Assembly: GCA_002479215.1 (NCBI GenBank)
Contig: DLME01000266.1
Coordinates: forward strand, 1 to 37,269
Reading direction: 5' to 3'
Source of the DNA: Syntrophaceae bacterium UBA7544
Lineage (GTDB): Bacteria > Desulfobacterota > Syntrophia > Syntrophales > Smithellaceae
Length of the DNA stretch: 37,269 nucleotides
The translations under genes were made by a program, and so were the position numbers. Numbering within the stretch: the stretch's first letter is position 1; the number at the start of each line of letters is the position of its first letter. The notes under the pieces are model-generated. The model did no database searches and had not been told where the DNA came from. It saw only the letters and a list, made by a program, of their open reading frames with translations. Positions 1 through 9,009 of the stretch are shown piece by piece.

Positions 1-14
1 AGAGCTTGCATTAC

Positions 15-1655
15 ATGAAAACAACTAAAGACAAAGAAGATACAGAAAAAGGGAAAACCACCCCACTCGCGAGTAAAGAAACCGATAACAGCCCTATACG
101 CTCTGACCTGGCCGAGGTGATCAAAAGACATTCTTTCGGCCTGGACATCAGCCGCCCCGACGCAGTGGCCAAAAGACAGCAGAAAAATCAGCGCATGGCC
201 CGCGCCAATGTGGAGGATCTTTTCGATAACGGCAGTTTCCTCGAATACGGAGCTCTGACCATCGCCGCGCAGCGCAGCCGCCGTTCAATAGATGATCTCA
301 TCAGCAAAACTCCCGGCGACGGCCTAATCGCGGGCATCGGAGCGGTCAACGGCTCGCTATTTTCTGATGACAAAGCCCGCTGCATGATCATGGCTTACGA
401 TTATAGCGTTCTGGCCGGCACTCAGGGTTTTTTCAATCACAAAAAGATGGATCGAATGCTGAATCTCGCGCATGAACAGCGCTTGCCTCTGGTTTTGTTC
501 GCGGAAGGCGGCGGCGGCAGGCCGGGCGACGTTGACGCCGCAGGCGTCATGGTAGCGGGTCTGGATTTGTCTACCTTCGGCTCTTTCGCCCGGCTCAGCG
601 GCAAGGTGCCGGTGGTCGGCGTGGTATCGGGGCCCTGTTTCGCGGGGAACGCGGCGCTCTTGGGCTGCTGCGATGTGATTATCGCCACCAACAATTCCAA
701 TATCGGTATGGGCGGCCCGGTGATGATTGAAGGCGGCGGTCTCGGTGTTTTCAAACCGGAAGAGGTCGGCCCGATTGATGTGCAGACGCAAAACGGCGTT
801 GTCGATATTGAAGTGGCTGATGATGTAGAAATGGTGGCTGTCACCAAAAAATATCTTTCTTATTTTCAGGGAACAATTTCCAAATGGGAGGCCGCCAATC
901 AACTGCGCCTGCGCCGTTTGATTCCGGAAAACAGGCGGCGCGCTTATGACGTGCACGTAGTCATTAAGACTCTGGCCGATACGGATTCCTTTCTGGAGCT
1001 GAGATCCAAGTTCGGCCCGAGTATGGTTACCGGCTTTATCAGAATCGAAGGCCGACCTTTCGGCGTTATCGCCAATAACTGCATGCACATGGCGGGAGCC
1101 ATTGAAGCGGAAGGCGCGGACAAAGTGGCGCGACTGATGCAAATTTGCAACGCGCATGATCTGCCGATTCTGTCTTTGTGCGATACTCCTGGCTTCATGG
1201 TCGGGCCGGAAATCGAAAAACGCGCGCAGGTGCGCCATGTCTGCCGCATGTTTGTAATCGGCGCGCATTTAACCGTGCCCTACTTTACGATTGTTTTACG
1301 TCGGGGCTACGGCCTCGGAGCGATGGCTATGGCCAAGGGCGGCTTCCATGAATCTTTTTTTACAGCTGCCTGGCCGACCGGGGAATTCGGAGGCATGGGG
1401 CTGGAAGGCGCGGTTAAGGCTGGTTTTAAAAAAGAGATGGAGGCAGTTAAAGACCCGAAGGAGCGCGAAGCGCTCTACGAAAAACTCGTTGCCCAACTGT
1501 ATGAAAGAGGCAAAGCCATCAATATGGCCGCCTATCTGGAAATCGACACGGTCATTGATCCGGCCGATACCCGCAAATGGATTATGCAGGGTTTGAATTC
1601 TGTTCCCGCTCAGCGACCCCATGGGGCAGACCACTCTTTTGTCGATCCGTGGTAA
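15..1655 (+). CDS. Acyl-CoA carboxylase carboxyltransferase subunit (propionyl/acetyl-CoA carboxylase beta type)
   Basis: This is a biotin-dependent carboxyltransferase that would move CO2 from carboxybiotin to an acyl-CoA (or the reverse). The two crotonase-fold halves are visible. The N-half runs from FLEYGALTIAAQ through the glycine-rich GGGGRPGDVD and PCFAGNAALLGCCD segments. The C-half contains FGVIANN, LCDTPGFMVGPE and the glycine-rich GYGLGAMAMA and WPTGEFGGMGLEGAV segments. At about 547 residues it is slightly longer than the usual 510-520 because of a charged N-terminal tail of about 40 residues. The start is uncertain: the frame is open to the window edge, a TTG lies at position 6 and the first ATG at 15. 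The tail resembles the linker between biotin carboxylase and carboxyltransferase parts in long fused carboxylases, so the gene could be the 3' part of a longer protein or follow a biotin carboxylase gene upstream. Substrate not determinable. Confidence 0.85.
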   Translation: MKTTKDKEDTEKGKTTPLASKETDNSPIRSDLAEVIKRHSFGLDISRPDAVAKRQQKNQRMARANVEDLFDNGSFLEYGALTIAAQRSRRSIDDLISKTPGDGLIAGIGAVNGSLFSDDKARCMIMAYDYSVLAGTQGFFNHKKMDRMLNLAHEQRLPLVLFAEGGGGRPGDVDAAGVMVAGLDLSTFGSFARLSGKVPVVGVVSGPCFAGNAALLGCCDVIIATNNSNIGMGGPVMIEGGGLGVFKPEEVGPIDVQTQNGVVDIEVADDVEMVAVTKKYLSYFQGTISKWEAANQLRLRRLIPENRRRAYDVHVVIKTLADTDSFLELRSKFGPSMVTGFIRIEGRPFGVIANNCMHMAGAIEAEGADKVARLMQICNAHDLPILSLCDTPGFMVGPEIEKRAQVRHVCRMFVIGAHLTVPYFTIVLRRGYGLGAMAMAKGGFHESFFTAAWPTGEFGGMGLEGAVKAGFKKEMEAVKDPKEREALYEKLVAQLYERGKAINMAAYLEIDTVIDPADTRKWIMQGLNSVPAQRPHGADHSFVDPW

Positions 1656-1694
1656 AAGAAATTAAGGATTGGCTGAATACATACGATTTATTTT

Positions 1695-1760
1695 ACGCTT
1701 CACGAGATACGAGATACCCATTTATTTTTGCTTCACGTTTCACTCTTCACGCATTACGAT
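1695..1760. repeat. Short degenerate CTTCACG / GAGATAC repeat cluster
   Basis: This noncoding stretch between two gene ends holds CTTCACG at 1698, 1731 and 1745, a related TTTCACT at 1738, two adjacent GAGATAC units at 1704 and 1711, and an ATTACGA at 1753. The units are too irregular for a CRISPR array. It looks like low-complexity intergenic repeat DNA next to a probably acquired gene. Confidence 0.5.
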
Positions 1761-1887
1761 TTTTAAATCGCTAATTGTCAAAAAAGATTTGACCCATCGC
1801 CCTGTTAGAAATCAAGTGTGTGCTGACCATAACTAATCAGCAATCAAATCAATAATATCGCGTTAAACATAATTCTTCCAAAATTAA

Positions 1888-3864
1888 TTATACGGCTGTA
1901 AATCCAATTTTTGCTAAATATTCATAAATTGGATCATAATAATCAGGACATCGCGTTGGATCTTCTTCGTCACCATTCGGTACCAGAATAACCATACCTT
2001 GCCTGGCACGCGTTAGAAGAACACGGTATGCATTTTTTAAATAGTTTTGACGGTCTTCTTTCCGGATATGCATCCATCTGTTGCCCCGGAAAGACCAGTA
2101 TTCCCATTTATCCTTTACACATCTTAAGTCTGCATCCCAAGCGCAACAAACCCAGTCAAGCTCTAGTCCTTGAATTTGGAACTCCGTTGCTACATCTTCG
2201 AGGTAATAAGATGACCTTACGTCTTCCTTTGTATCTAGAAACCAATGGATAGGATCAATTGGGGTTCTCACATCAATAGCATGGGGCTTCAAACGTTCTG
2301 CTTGTGATGAAACCACAATTCCATAACGTTCGGTACCGCGTGCCTGTTTTTTCAGCCACCGTTTTGCATTTGAAAGATTGCGCGTAATAACAATTGGGAA
2401 TTTCCCTTCTATTTTTGCTAATGTACTTCGTGCTCCTTCTATATCGAGATCGAGCATTTGCTTTACTAACAATGAAACATTCTCTGCACGGAATGACCGC
2501 ATCGATACAGCAAGGTGTAATTCATCTTTGTAAACAACATTTAGACGCGGCAACAGTTTGCTTATTACGTCACCAGCAGAATACTCACTATCTGTAAGAC
2601 GATATGATATGTAAACATGCCAATCGGGAAAAGAACGAAGAAGAGAATTAATCCATTCAGAGATACCTGCTTCACCAGTGTTGATCTCCTGTCCACCACC
2701 TACAAGACAGACAATAACCGCCCAGTCAACATGTCTGTCCAGACAAGAAACTAAAAATTCTGGTTCAGACTGATAAAAATTTAAATTATTCTTTTTACGA
2801 CGCATGAAACTAGATGTCTGCACGCTATCCCATGCTCTTTGGGCTTCATCGAATAGCGCAACGTGTTCAATCGGTGGTTTTGTTTGGTCTAGAAGGCATT
2901 CATCTCGAAAGTGATGAACATTCTGAATGAACATCTTCACATTCGCCATAACTTCACCTTTTTTCGTCTTCTTTCCACTTTCTTTATCATGGCGTAATTT
3001 ATCTCTTGTCAGCGCTTCACGTAATACAGCGACAAGCGGACCATTGCCAGATAGAAACACACTGTAAAGATCATTCGTTTTATCGATATGAGTGGTGGCA
3101 ATATTTAAACCAACTAATGTTTTTCCTGCCCCGGGAACGCCAGTCACAAAACAAATAGATTTTTGCGATTGTTCTCTTGATTGACGGATAATATCAGAAA
3201 TTGCAGCAGTAGTTTTATTGAGATTAATGGCACTTGCATCATTTCGAGATATTTCTTCAACAGAGTGACCGTTATATAGAGCCATTGCGGCTTCAACAAT
3301 TGTGGGCGTAGGACTATATCGCCCATTTTCCCAATTCAGTTGATCAATTTCTTTACCTTCACAAAAGTTTAAAACGCTTTCAATTACTTCACCAAGCATC
3401 GATGAATTACATTTGATCGGGAACAGAAGTTTATCATTTTGCTGTGTTGAAGAAATAACATATGGGCTAATATGAGCTTTTGTAGCAATCAAAATGGGAA
3501 CAATGAATTGTTCATGACTGGTCTCATGAAAGTTTTTTAAATCTAGAGCATAGTCCCAAACCTGATCAAATGCATATGGTGTAAATATTTTTTCCCCGAC
3601 TTTAAACTCAAGCACGAATATCACAGACCCTATTAGAAGTACCGCATCTATTCTTTGGCCCATTCGTGGGATAGAGAATTCAAAATATATCATGCCTTGA
3701 AAATTACATAACGCTTTGCAAAGAATGTTTATTTCTTCTAACCATGCATCTCGCTGTAATTGTTCAAGTGCGAATGTGTTACGTATTGCCAATTTCCCCA
3801 ATATTATTTCTGGAGATGTGTTAAGAAAATCTTTAATGGTTGCTGAATAGTAAGCTCGATTCAT
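1888..3864 (-). CDS. PD-(D/E)xK nuclease-like domain fused to DUF2075/Schlafen-type superfamily 1 helicase
   Basis: The 658-residue protein combines two parts. The N-terminal region has a restriction-nuclease-like signature, RIDAVL followed by FVLEFKVG, giving D73, E86 and K88 in the D-x12-E-x-K order of PD-(D/E)xK nucleases. From residue 236 a P-loop helicase/NTPase domain follows: Walker [10 protein letters not shown] (241-249), Walker B VALFDEAQ (335-342), the [18 protein letters not shown] segment (387-404) typical of DUF2075 proteins, a motif V-like [12 protein letters not shown] (559-570) and motif VI-like [12 protein letters not shown] (613-624). It stands alone between genes on the other strand. 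It is visibly more AT-rich than its neighbours, with AT-rich flanks, which suggests horizontal acquisition. A role in defence or nucleic-acid restriction is an inference from domain architecture; a repair helicase is the alternative. Confidence 0.8.
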   Translation of the reverse strand: MNRAYYSATIKDFLNTSPEIILGKLAIRNTFALEQLQRDAWLEEINILCKALCNFQGMIYFEFSIPRMGQRIDAVLLIGSVIFVLEFKVGEKIFTPYAFDQVWDYALDLKNFHETSHEQFIVPILIATKAHISPYVISSTQQNDKLLFPIKCNSSMLGEVIESVLNFCEGKEIDQLNWENGRYSPTPTIVEAAMALYNGHSVEEISRNDASAINLNKTTAAISDIIRQSREQSQKSICFVTGVPGAGKTLVGLNIATTHIDKTNDLYSVFLSGNGPLVAVLREALTRDKLRHDKESGKKTKKGEVMANVKMFIQNVHHFRDECLLDQTKPPIEHVALFDEAQRAWDSVQTSSFMRRKKNNLNFYQSEPEFLVSCLDRHVDWAVIVCLVGGGQEINTGEAGISEWINSLLRSFPDWHVYISYRLTDSEYSAGDVISKLLPRLNVVYKDELHLAVSMRSFRAENVSLLVKQMLDLDIEGARSTLAKIEGKFPIVITRNLSNAKRWLKKQARGTERYGIVVSSQAERLKPHAIDVRTPIDPIHWFLDTKEDVRSSYYLEDVATEFQIQGLELDWVCCAWDADLRCVKDKWEYWSFRGNRWMHIRKEDRQNYLKNAYRVLLTRARQGMVILVPNGDEEDPTRCPDYYDPIYEYLAKIGFTAV

Positions 3865-4089
3865 CTATCAATTCCAAAATGTGGAAAGTTCTCAAGAAAA
3901 ACTAGCCCCTGAACGAAACGAGGGACGGCGCCCAGTTAAATTCATACGATAGTTTAAAAATATCTACTATTTTATAGACATTTATTTGTAGTGAACATTT
4001 TACGAGATTAATTCCGAGAGTCAATAGAAATTTGTTTTTATATTCGGTGGTTATTTTATTGTTTTTTTGTAGGGTTTGCTAATTGTGAA

Positions 4090-4110
4090 TGTTCACTGAT
4101 TTTATGAACA
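4090..4110. promoter_or_regulatory. Candidate operator TGTTCA-N9-TGAACA
   Basis: TGTTCA at 4090-4095 and TGAACA at 4105-4110 form a perfect inverted repeat with a 9-base spacer, ending 11 bases before the -35 box of the crotonase promoter. Related half-sites are present: GTGAACATT at 3991-3999 is the exact reverse complement of AATGTTCAC at 4088-4096. Such spacing fits a dimeric (for example TetR-type) regulator of acyl-CoA genes, but no regulator gene is adjacent. Confidence 0.4.
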
Positions 4111-4121
4111 ATTTTTATTTC

Positions 4122-4150
4122 TTGACCTATAAACATAACCTTAATATGTT
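4122..4150 (+). promoter_or_regulatory. Sigma70-type promoter of the crotonase-NMO pair
   Basis: TTGACC (4122-4127), a 17-base spacer and TATGTT (4145-4150) match the sigma70 consensus well. The ATG of the crotonase gene lies 36 bases downstream of the -10 box and is preceded by AAGGAAGG. Confidence 0.6.
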
Positions 4151-4186
4151 GGGAACAACAAAAAATCAAAAAGGAAGGAACATTAT

Positions 4187-4912
4187 ATGCCTATCATGAC
4201 ATGGGCCAAAGACGAAACCGTGGCGATTCTCACCATGACCAATGGCGAAAACAAGCAAAATCTCGCCTTTGCCCAAACCTTAAACGCCATGCTCGATGAA
4301 ATAATAGCCGACAAATCAGTGACCGCCTTGATTATTACTTCCAATGACGAGAAGAATTTTTCGCAGGGGATAGACGTGGAGTGGATATTGACAAGATTAC
4401 AGAAAAAGGAATACCAACCGGTAAATGATTTCATCAGCGGCATGGACGACGTGTTTAAAAAATTACTGCTTTATCCGGTGCCGGTAATCGCGGCAATCAA
4501 CGGGCATGCCTACGGTAACGGCTCGATTATGTCCTGCGCCTGTGATTTTCGATTCATGAAATCGGATCGCGGATTTTTCTGCTTCCCGGAAGTAAATCTC
4601 GGAATTCCTTTCCGGCGCGGCATGAACGCTTTTATCAAAAAGGCCGTTCCGATGTATAAGTTATCGGAAATGCAGCTTACCGGAAACCGCTACGGCGCGC
4701 CGGAACTGGAAGCGCACCATATTATTCTGAAGGCGTGCGCCAATAAAGAAGAACTTATGGCCGAGGCATTAGCTTTTGCCAAAACATTTCAGAAGAAGCG
4801 CGGAATTTTCGGTGAATTAAAAAAACGTCTGTACCAGGATATTATTGAAATTTTGGATGCCCGGGAGGCATCAATGTTAAGTGAGACTTCTTCTTTGACA
4901 ATGTCCGATTGA
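4187..4912 (+). CDS. Enoyl-CoA hydratase/isomerase family protein (crotonase fold)
   Basis: This 241-residue protein has the crotonase fold. The oxyanion-hole segment NFSQGID lies at 57-63 and the second core segment INGHAYGNGS at 104-113, followed by CACDFRF and FPEVNLGIPF. Of the two catalytic glutamates of enoyl-CoA hydratases, only the one in FPE (E135) is present; the GGGxE position reads GNGSI, with Ile114. One-glutamate members are more often isomerases than hydratases, so reaction type is open. A strong SD (AAGGAAGG) precedes the ATG. The nitronate monooxygenase-like gene begins 58 bases downstream on the same strand, so the two are probably cotranscribed and handle acyl-CoA-linked substrates. 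Confidence 0.85.
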   Translation: MPIMTWAKDETVAILTMTNGENKQNLAFAQTLNAMLDEIIADKSVTALIITSNDEKNFSQGIDVEWILTRLQKKEYQPVNDFISGMDDVFKKLLLYPVPVIAAINGHAYGNGSIMSCACDFRFMKSDRGFFCFPEVNLGIPFRRGMNAFIKKAVPMYKLSEMQLTGNRYGAPELEAHHIILKACANKEELMAEALAFAKTFQKKRGIFGELKKRLYQDIIEILDAREASMLSETSSLTMSD

Positions 4913-4970
4913 TATACGCGGCAGACAAAAAATTAACGGTTACAATTTACATTAGTGAGGCAGGAAAGAA

Positions 4971-5960
4971 ATGAAAACAGCAATCACCGAAATGTTTGGT
5001 ATCAAATATCCTATTATCTGCGGCGCCATGATGTGGCTTAGCAAACCCAAGCTTTGCGCGGCAGTATCCAACGCGGGCGGGATGGGAAATCTGACCGCCG
5101 GAAACTATGCAACAGAAGATGAATTCCGCAACGCTATCAGGGAAACAAGGGAGCTTACTAAAAATCCCTTTATGGTCAATGTGACTATCCTGCCCTCAGT
5201 GCATATCACCCCGGAACATCACAAAATGTACCTGCGCGTTTGCGCCGAGGAAAAGGTGGCGGGTTTGGAAATATCCGGTACGCCGCTGGATAAAGCGGTG
5301 GGAAGAGAATTCATAGACATACTAAAAAAGGCGGGAATTAAACTTTTTCACAAGGTCGGATCGGTGCGCCATGCCGTGCACGCGGAAAAGATCGGTTACG
5401 ACGGCATTTACGCCGCGGGTATCGAAGAAGGAGGCCATCCTCTCGATGATGATGTGACCACAATGCTGCTCACGCCGCGTGTTGTCGAAGCAGTCAAGAT
5501 TCCGGTAGTAACCGTGGGCGGTATCGCTGATGGACGCACTATGGCCGCGGCACTCGCCTTAGGGGCCCAAGGTGTCATGATGGCAACACGCTTTGTGGCA
5601 ACCAAAGAATGTGAGGTGCACGATAATATCAAGCAGGAGCTTATTAGGCGGCAGGAATTCGAGACTACGCTTATTTGCAAATCAATCGGTCTGCAGGGCA
5701 GGGCCATTAAAAATAAAGTTGTCGCCGAGGTTTTAGCTCTGGAAGCAAAGGGCTGCGGTTTGGAAGAGCTTATCCCACTTATTTCCGGGAAAAAGGTAAA
5801 AGAAGCATGGGAAATGGGCAATGTCGAAGACGCCCCCATGATGATGGGACAATCGGTAGGTTTGGTGAAAGATATTCCCACCTGTAAAGATCTCATTGAA
5901 CGGATGGTCACAGAAGCTAAAGCAGATATTAAGCGAGTGACGAATTTAGTTAAGGCGTAA
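4971..5960 (+). CDS. Nitronate monooxygenase / FabK-like FMN-dependent TIM-barrel oxidoreductase
   Basis: This 329-residue FMN-binding TIM-barrel protein belongs to the 2-nitropropane dioxygenase/nitronate monooxygenase and FabK superfamily. Visible features are the N-terminal GIKYPIICGAMMWLS, the SNAGGMGNLTAG loop (33-44), the EEGGH motif with His156 (position of the catalytic histidine in nitronate monooxygenases), VVTVGGIADG (179-188) and ALGAQGVMMATRF (196-208), which bind FMN phosphate. In a strict anaerobe next to a crotonase, an enoyl-thioester reductase or other flavin redox role is at least as likely as oxygen-dependent nitronate oxidation. SD AGGAAAG lies upstream of the ATG. Confidence 0.85.
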   Translation: MKTAITEMFGIKYPIICGAMMWLSKPKLCAAVSNAGGMGNLTAGNYATEDEFRNAIRETRELTKNPFMVNVTILPSVHITPEHHKMYLRVCAEEKVAGLEISGTPLDKAVGREFIDILKKAGIKLFHKVGSVRHAVHAEKIGYDGIYAAGIEEGGHPLDDDVTTMLLTPRVVEAVKIPVVTVGGIADGRTMAAALALGAQGVMMATRFVATKECEVHDNIKQELIRRQEFETTLICKSIGLQGRAIKNKVVAEVLALEAKGCGLEELIPLISGKKVKEAWEMGNVEDAPMMMGQSVGLVKDIPTCKDLIERMVTEAKADIKRVTNLVKA

Positions 5961-6118
5961 ATATAAAACAAACAAGAATTGCAAAAATTTTTACTATTAA
6001 ATATACGATCATTCTTCCGGAAATTACTTGGATCAGCATACCGTGACTATGAAAATTTCCTGCACACCTCTAATGGATTTCCCCACCGACAACCGTGATA
6101 TCTTGTAATTTTATCTTC

Positions 6119-6147
6119 TTGACACACAAGTTACTTCTTCATATACT
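6119..6147 (+). promoter_or_regulatory. Strong sigma70-type promoter
   Basis: A perfect -35 box TTGACA (6119-6124), a 17-base spacer and TATACT (6142-6147) stand about 77 bases before the ATG of the secreted protein gene. Together with the terminator at 6884 this defines a one-gene transcription unit. Confidence 0.7.
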
Positions 6148-6224
6148 CAGCCCACCAAAAAGCGAGTTTTGATAAAGCATAAATAGAGACGTCGAACAAC
6201 TACAAAGAAGACAGGAGGTAAATT

Positions 6225-6761
6225 ATGAAACACAAAGTATGTAAAAGTAGTATATCGGTAATATTGTTTCTGGCAGGGACATGTATGTTGGCATTGGCAC
6301 TTTCTCCGTCTATAGCTTCGGCGGCAGTGTTCAACTATGATAAGAAGCCGGCTTTCTCCGTTACCTATCCAAACGATTGGAGTGATAATCCCGACAACGC
6401 TAAACAATATAATTTATTGTTTAGCGCAAAAGCTGATGCTGGCATTCCCGTTATTAATGTGCAGGTTCGTGATATCCCCGCGGGTGCTACTATTGCGGAC
6501 GCCGGGAAACTATTCAAGAAGCTCATCCTGGACCCTGAACAAAGCCAAGATTGTCAAATCATCTCGGATAAGCAAACAACTCTGAAGGACGGAACCAAAG
6601 CCAATGAAACAATACTGAAATATAAATGGAATCAGTGGTTGCCTTTGCAGGCGGTCGTTATTGCAGTCTTTAAGGACAAGAAGTGGATACGTGTTGATAT
6701 TCACCAATCAGCAAATGACGACCCATCATGGGATATTCTCCGCACATTGAAATTTAAGTAA
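6225..6761 (+). CDS. Secreted small protein, PsbP/DcrB-like fold suspected
   Basis: This 178-residue protein of unassigned function has a clear Sec signal peptide: a basic start MKHKVCK, a hydrophobic core and a signal peptidase I-type site near IASAA (residues 31-35). The mature part of about 140 residues contains FSVTYPNDW, a segment starting VQVRDIPAG, and the ending DPSWDILRTLKFK. This order (a beta-rich sandwich ending in a SFK/KFK-like tail) resembles PsbP/MOG1/DcrB-type proteins (DUF1795 and relatives); this is fold-level inference only. An excellent SD (AGGAGGT) precedes the ATG. It has its own promoter and terminator, so it is regulated independently of the upstream acyl-CoA genes. 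Confidence 0.7.
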   Translation: MKHKVCKSSISVILFLAGTCMLALALSPSIASAAVFNYDKKPAFSVTYPNDWSDNPDNAKQYNLLFSAKADAGIPVINVQVRDIPAGATIADAGKLFKKLILDPEQSQDCQIISDKQTTLKDGTKANETILKYKWNQWLPLQAVVIAVFKDKKWIRVDIHQSANDDPSWDILRTLKFK

Positions 6762-6883
6762 TATTAGATTAAAATCGTGACCATATAAACTTACAAGAGT
6801 TCAACAAGGTTTATGGGAACGATTTTATAGGGAGAGTAACCGTTTTTAGAAATTCGTTTTCCCCTCATTTTTGATAATTTTCC

Positions 6884-6915
6884 GCGGTTGGAGTTTAATC
6901 TCCAACCGCTTTTTT
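6884..6915 (+). terminator. Rho-independent terminator
   Basis: GCGGTTGGAG (6884-6893) and CTCCAACCGC (6900-6909) form a perfect 10-bp stem with a 6-base loop, followed directly by a run of T. This is a textbook intrinsic terminator, about 120 bases after the stop codon of the secreted protein gene. Confidence 0.92.
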
Positions 6916-7188
6916 ATTTACCTGGAAAATTTAGTTAATAGTCCCCCTTTTTCTTTTATATATATCCAACAAACATAAGCACAAAATTAAGTAAGGTATC
7001 CCCCTTAAATTCCATTACGTATTGTTTGGCGGCAAATAGAAATATTCACTTCTATGCGCTGTAAATTTACAATTATGAAATCAGAAAGCTGCCGCAAGAA
7101 AAAAGATTGCAGATTTGTTTATCATACGGTATCGAATACCCCACTGTCCAACCTCTAAATGATTAGGAAATAGGCGGATTAACCCCTT

Positions 7189-7235
7189 AGATATTCAAAA
7201 TTAAGCGCTCCAAGTTTTTTTGGAATATCTTTTTT
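7189..7235 (+). terminator. Possible attenuator/terminator in acyl-CoA synthetase leader
   Basis: AGATATTC (7189-7196) pairs with GAATATCT (7223-7230), which is followed by a T-run. An inner TCCAA/TTGGA pair overlaps the right arm, so two alternative hairpins could compete. It lies about 60 bases before the synthetase start. The long loop and AT-rich stem make this weak evidence. Confidence 0.3.
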
Positions 7236-7296
7236 AATCCGTCGGGGGAAAAAAATTCATTTAGTATTCACATCTTTGATTATTAGGAGTGGAACA

Positions 7297-9009
7297 ATGA
7301 AAAACGAACAGTTCTGGCGCTTATCTTATGATGCGGGGCTTGTGGACATTGATCCGAAAGAATGGGAAATAAGCTATGTTGACGCGGTAAAAGACACTTT
7401 CGAAAAATTCCCCCAGCAGTTAGCTTTTAGCTTTATGGGCATGAAAGTAAAATTGAAGGAACTGGATCAATATGCCAATCGCTTTGCGAACATGCTCATC
7501 GCTCATGGATTTAAAAAGGGTGATGTGGTGGGAATCAATCTTCCGAACATTCCCGAATACATTATCGCCTGGCTGGGAACCTTGAAGGCCGGTTGCGTAG
7601 CTTCCGGTCTTTCCCCTCTCCTATCCACCGAGGAAATGGAACATCAGCTCAAAGATTCAGATGCCCGCGGCCTGGTAACTCTGGATGCTATCTTTGCCGG
7701 CAGGCTTATCCATATATCTTCCGGACTTCATGAACTAAAACTTGTGGTCGCGGCGAACGTGGGCGAATTTATGCCGCGCATCAAGCGCATCCTGGGAAAG
7801 CTTTTGAAAAAGATTCCACAGGGCAAGGTCACAACGCTTGCGGGCAAATACGTGCTTCATTTTAAAGAGACCATTTGTCCCAAGAGATACTCAGACGCTC
7901 CTCCGGAAGTAAAAGTTGTTCCCGATGATATTGCCTATATTCAATACACCGGCGGAACAACAGGAATGCCCAAAGGCGCCATGATTTCCCATAGAAATTC
8001 CGTGGCCAATCTCCTTATGGTGCAAAAATGGCTCGGCTGGAAAAAAGGCCAGGGAGTGGCGCTTTCCGGATTTCCCTTTTTCCATCTTGCCGGAACATCT
8101 TTCGCAGCAAACGCCATTTATCTGGGATGGCCCCAAATTCTCATTCCCAACCCCAGAGACACGAATCATATCTGCAAAGAGATGCGCAAACACAAACCCA
8201 CTCATCTGGTGAATGTGCCTTCCCTTTACCAGATGTTGATCGCCAACCCGCTTTTCAAACGTCTTGATCATTCCCACCTTCAAGCCTGCATTTCTTCAGC
8301 AGCGCCGTTCCCGGAAGAATCACAGGAAATTCTGGAGAGTATTGTCGGCAAAGGTAAACTGCTCGAAGTTTACGGTATGACCGAAACCTCGCCGATCACA
8401 ACGATGAATCCCTCGAAAGGCGTAAGAAAACTAGGATCTATCGGGTTGCCGATAATCAACACGGATATTGTTCTGGTTGACCCCATTACGGGTAAAAAGG
8501 TGGAACAAGGCGAACCCGGAGAGATTTGTGTTAAAGGCCCCCAGGTGATGGTGGGGTATTATAAAAATCCCGAAGAAACCAGGCAGGTCATTGACGAGAA
8601 TGGTTATTTGCATACCGGAGACGTAGCTATACAGGATGAGGATGGTTATCTGCGAATTGTCGACAGAACCAAAGATATGATCATCATCAGCGGATTCAAG
8701 GTGTTTTCCAAAAAAGTGGAGGATATATTGACCAAACACCCGGCCATTGAAAGAGCCGCCACGATCGGTATTCCCAACCCGAAACGTCCCGGCTCAGAGT
8801 TGGTGAAGGCGTATCTGACCCTTGTTCCCGGATACGATCTTGGGAAAAATGAAGAAGCCTTAAAAGCTGATATCATAAAAATGGCCGTAGAAAAGCTTGC
8901 CCCCTATGAAGTTCCCAAAATAATCGAGTTCCGCAGGGAGCTACCTTTAACGATGGTGGGGAAGATTGATAAAAAATCACTCCGGGCCGAAGCTCGGGCC
9001 GGACAATAG
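7297..9009 (+). CDS. AMP-forming acyl-CoA synthetase (fatty/aryl acid-CoA ligase)
   Basis: This 570-residue ANL-superfamily ligase activates a carboxylic acid to its acyl-CoA through an acyl-adenylate. Signature motifs are present: YTGGTTGMPKG (217-227), YGMTE (359-363), TGD (440-442), the hinge RTKDMIIISGFKVFSKKVE (457-475) and the C-terminal lysine in MVGKIDKK (about Lys556). The length is that of long-chain fatty acid-CoA ligases. The ATG at 7297 is chosen over an upstream TTG because AGGAG at 7285-7289 is correctly spaced. The gene ends right where dispersed repeat copy 1 begins. Such ligases are abundant in syntrophic fatty- or aromatic-acid degraders; the acid used here is not determinable. 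Confidence 0.9.
   Translation: MKNEQFWRLSYDAGLVDIDPKEWEISYVDAVKDTFEKFPQQLAFSFMGMKVKLKELDQYANRFANMLIAHGFKKGDVVGINLPNIPEYIIAWLGTLKAGCVASGLSPLLSTEEMEHQLKDSDARGLVTLDAIFAGRLIHISSGLHELKLVVAANVGEFMPRIKRILGKLLKKIPQGKVTTLAGKYVLHFKETICPKRYSDAPPEVKVVPDDIAYIQYTGGTTGMPKGAMISHRNSVANLLMVQKWLGWKKGQGVALSGFPFFHLAGTSFAANAIYLGWPQILIPNPRDTNHICKEMRKHKPTHLVNVPSLYQMLIANPLFKRLDHSHLQACISSAAPFPEESQEILESIVGKGKLLEVYGMTETSPITTMNPSKGVRKLGSIGLPIINTDIVLVDPITGKKVEQGEPGEICVKGPQVMVGYYKNPEETRQVIDENGYLHTGDVAIQDEDGYLRIVDRTKDMIIISGFKVFSKKVEDILTKHPAIERAATIGIPNPKRPGSELVKAYLTLVPGYDLGKNEEALKADIIKMAVEKLAPYEVPKIIEFRRELPLTMVGKIDKKSLRAEARAGQ

Larger units (their letters stand above)
3865..4186. other. AT-rich divergent intergenic region
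   Basis: No gene is seen in these 322 bases, which separate the minus-strand nuclease-helicase from the plus-strand crotonase. The right part holds the crotonase promoter and inverted GTGAACATT/AATGTTCAC motifs, annotated separately. Base composition is strongly AT-rich from 3950 onward. Confidence 0.6.
6762..7296. other. Intergenic region with terminator and leader structures
   Basis: No convincing gene is seen in these 535 bases. The region holds the terminator of the secreted protein gene (6884-6915), a perfect 12-base palindrome TGTAAATTTACA (7060-7071) that could be a regulator site, a terminator-like element at 7189-7235, and the SD AGGAG (7285-7289) of the acyl-CoA synthetase gene. 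Confidence 0.5.

Noticed and set aside
357..1268. Long minus-strand open frame of 303 codons inside the carboxyltransferase gene
   Set aside because: It is antisense to a clear carboxyltransferase, has no recognisable domain, and arises from the GC-rich codon use of the real gene.
1695..1760. CRISPR-like array
   Set aside because: Units are 7 bases, irregularly spaced and degenerate; no spacer structure or cas genes.
5408..5971. Minus-strand open frame of 187 codons opposite the nitronate monooxygenase-like gene
   Set aside because: Serine- and threonine-rich low-complexity translation without family features; a shadow of the real gene.
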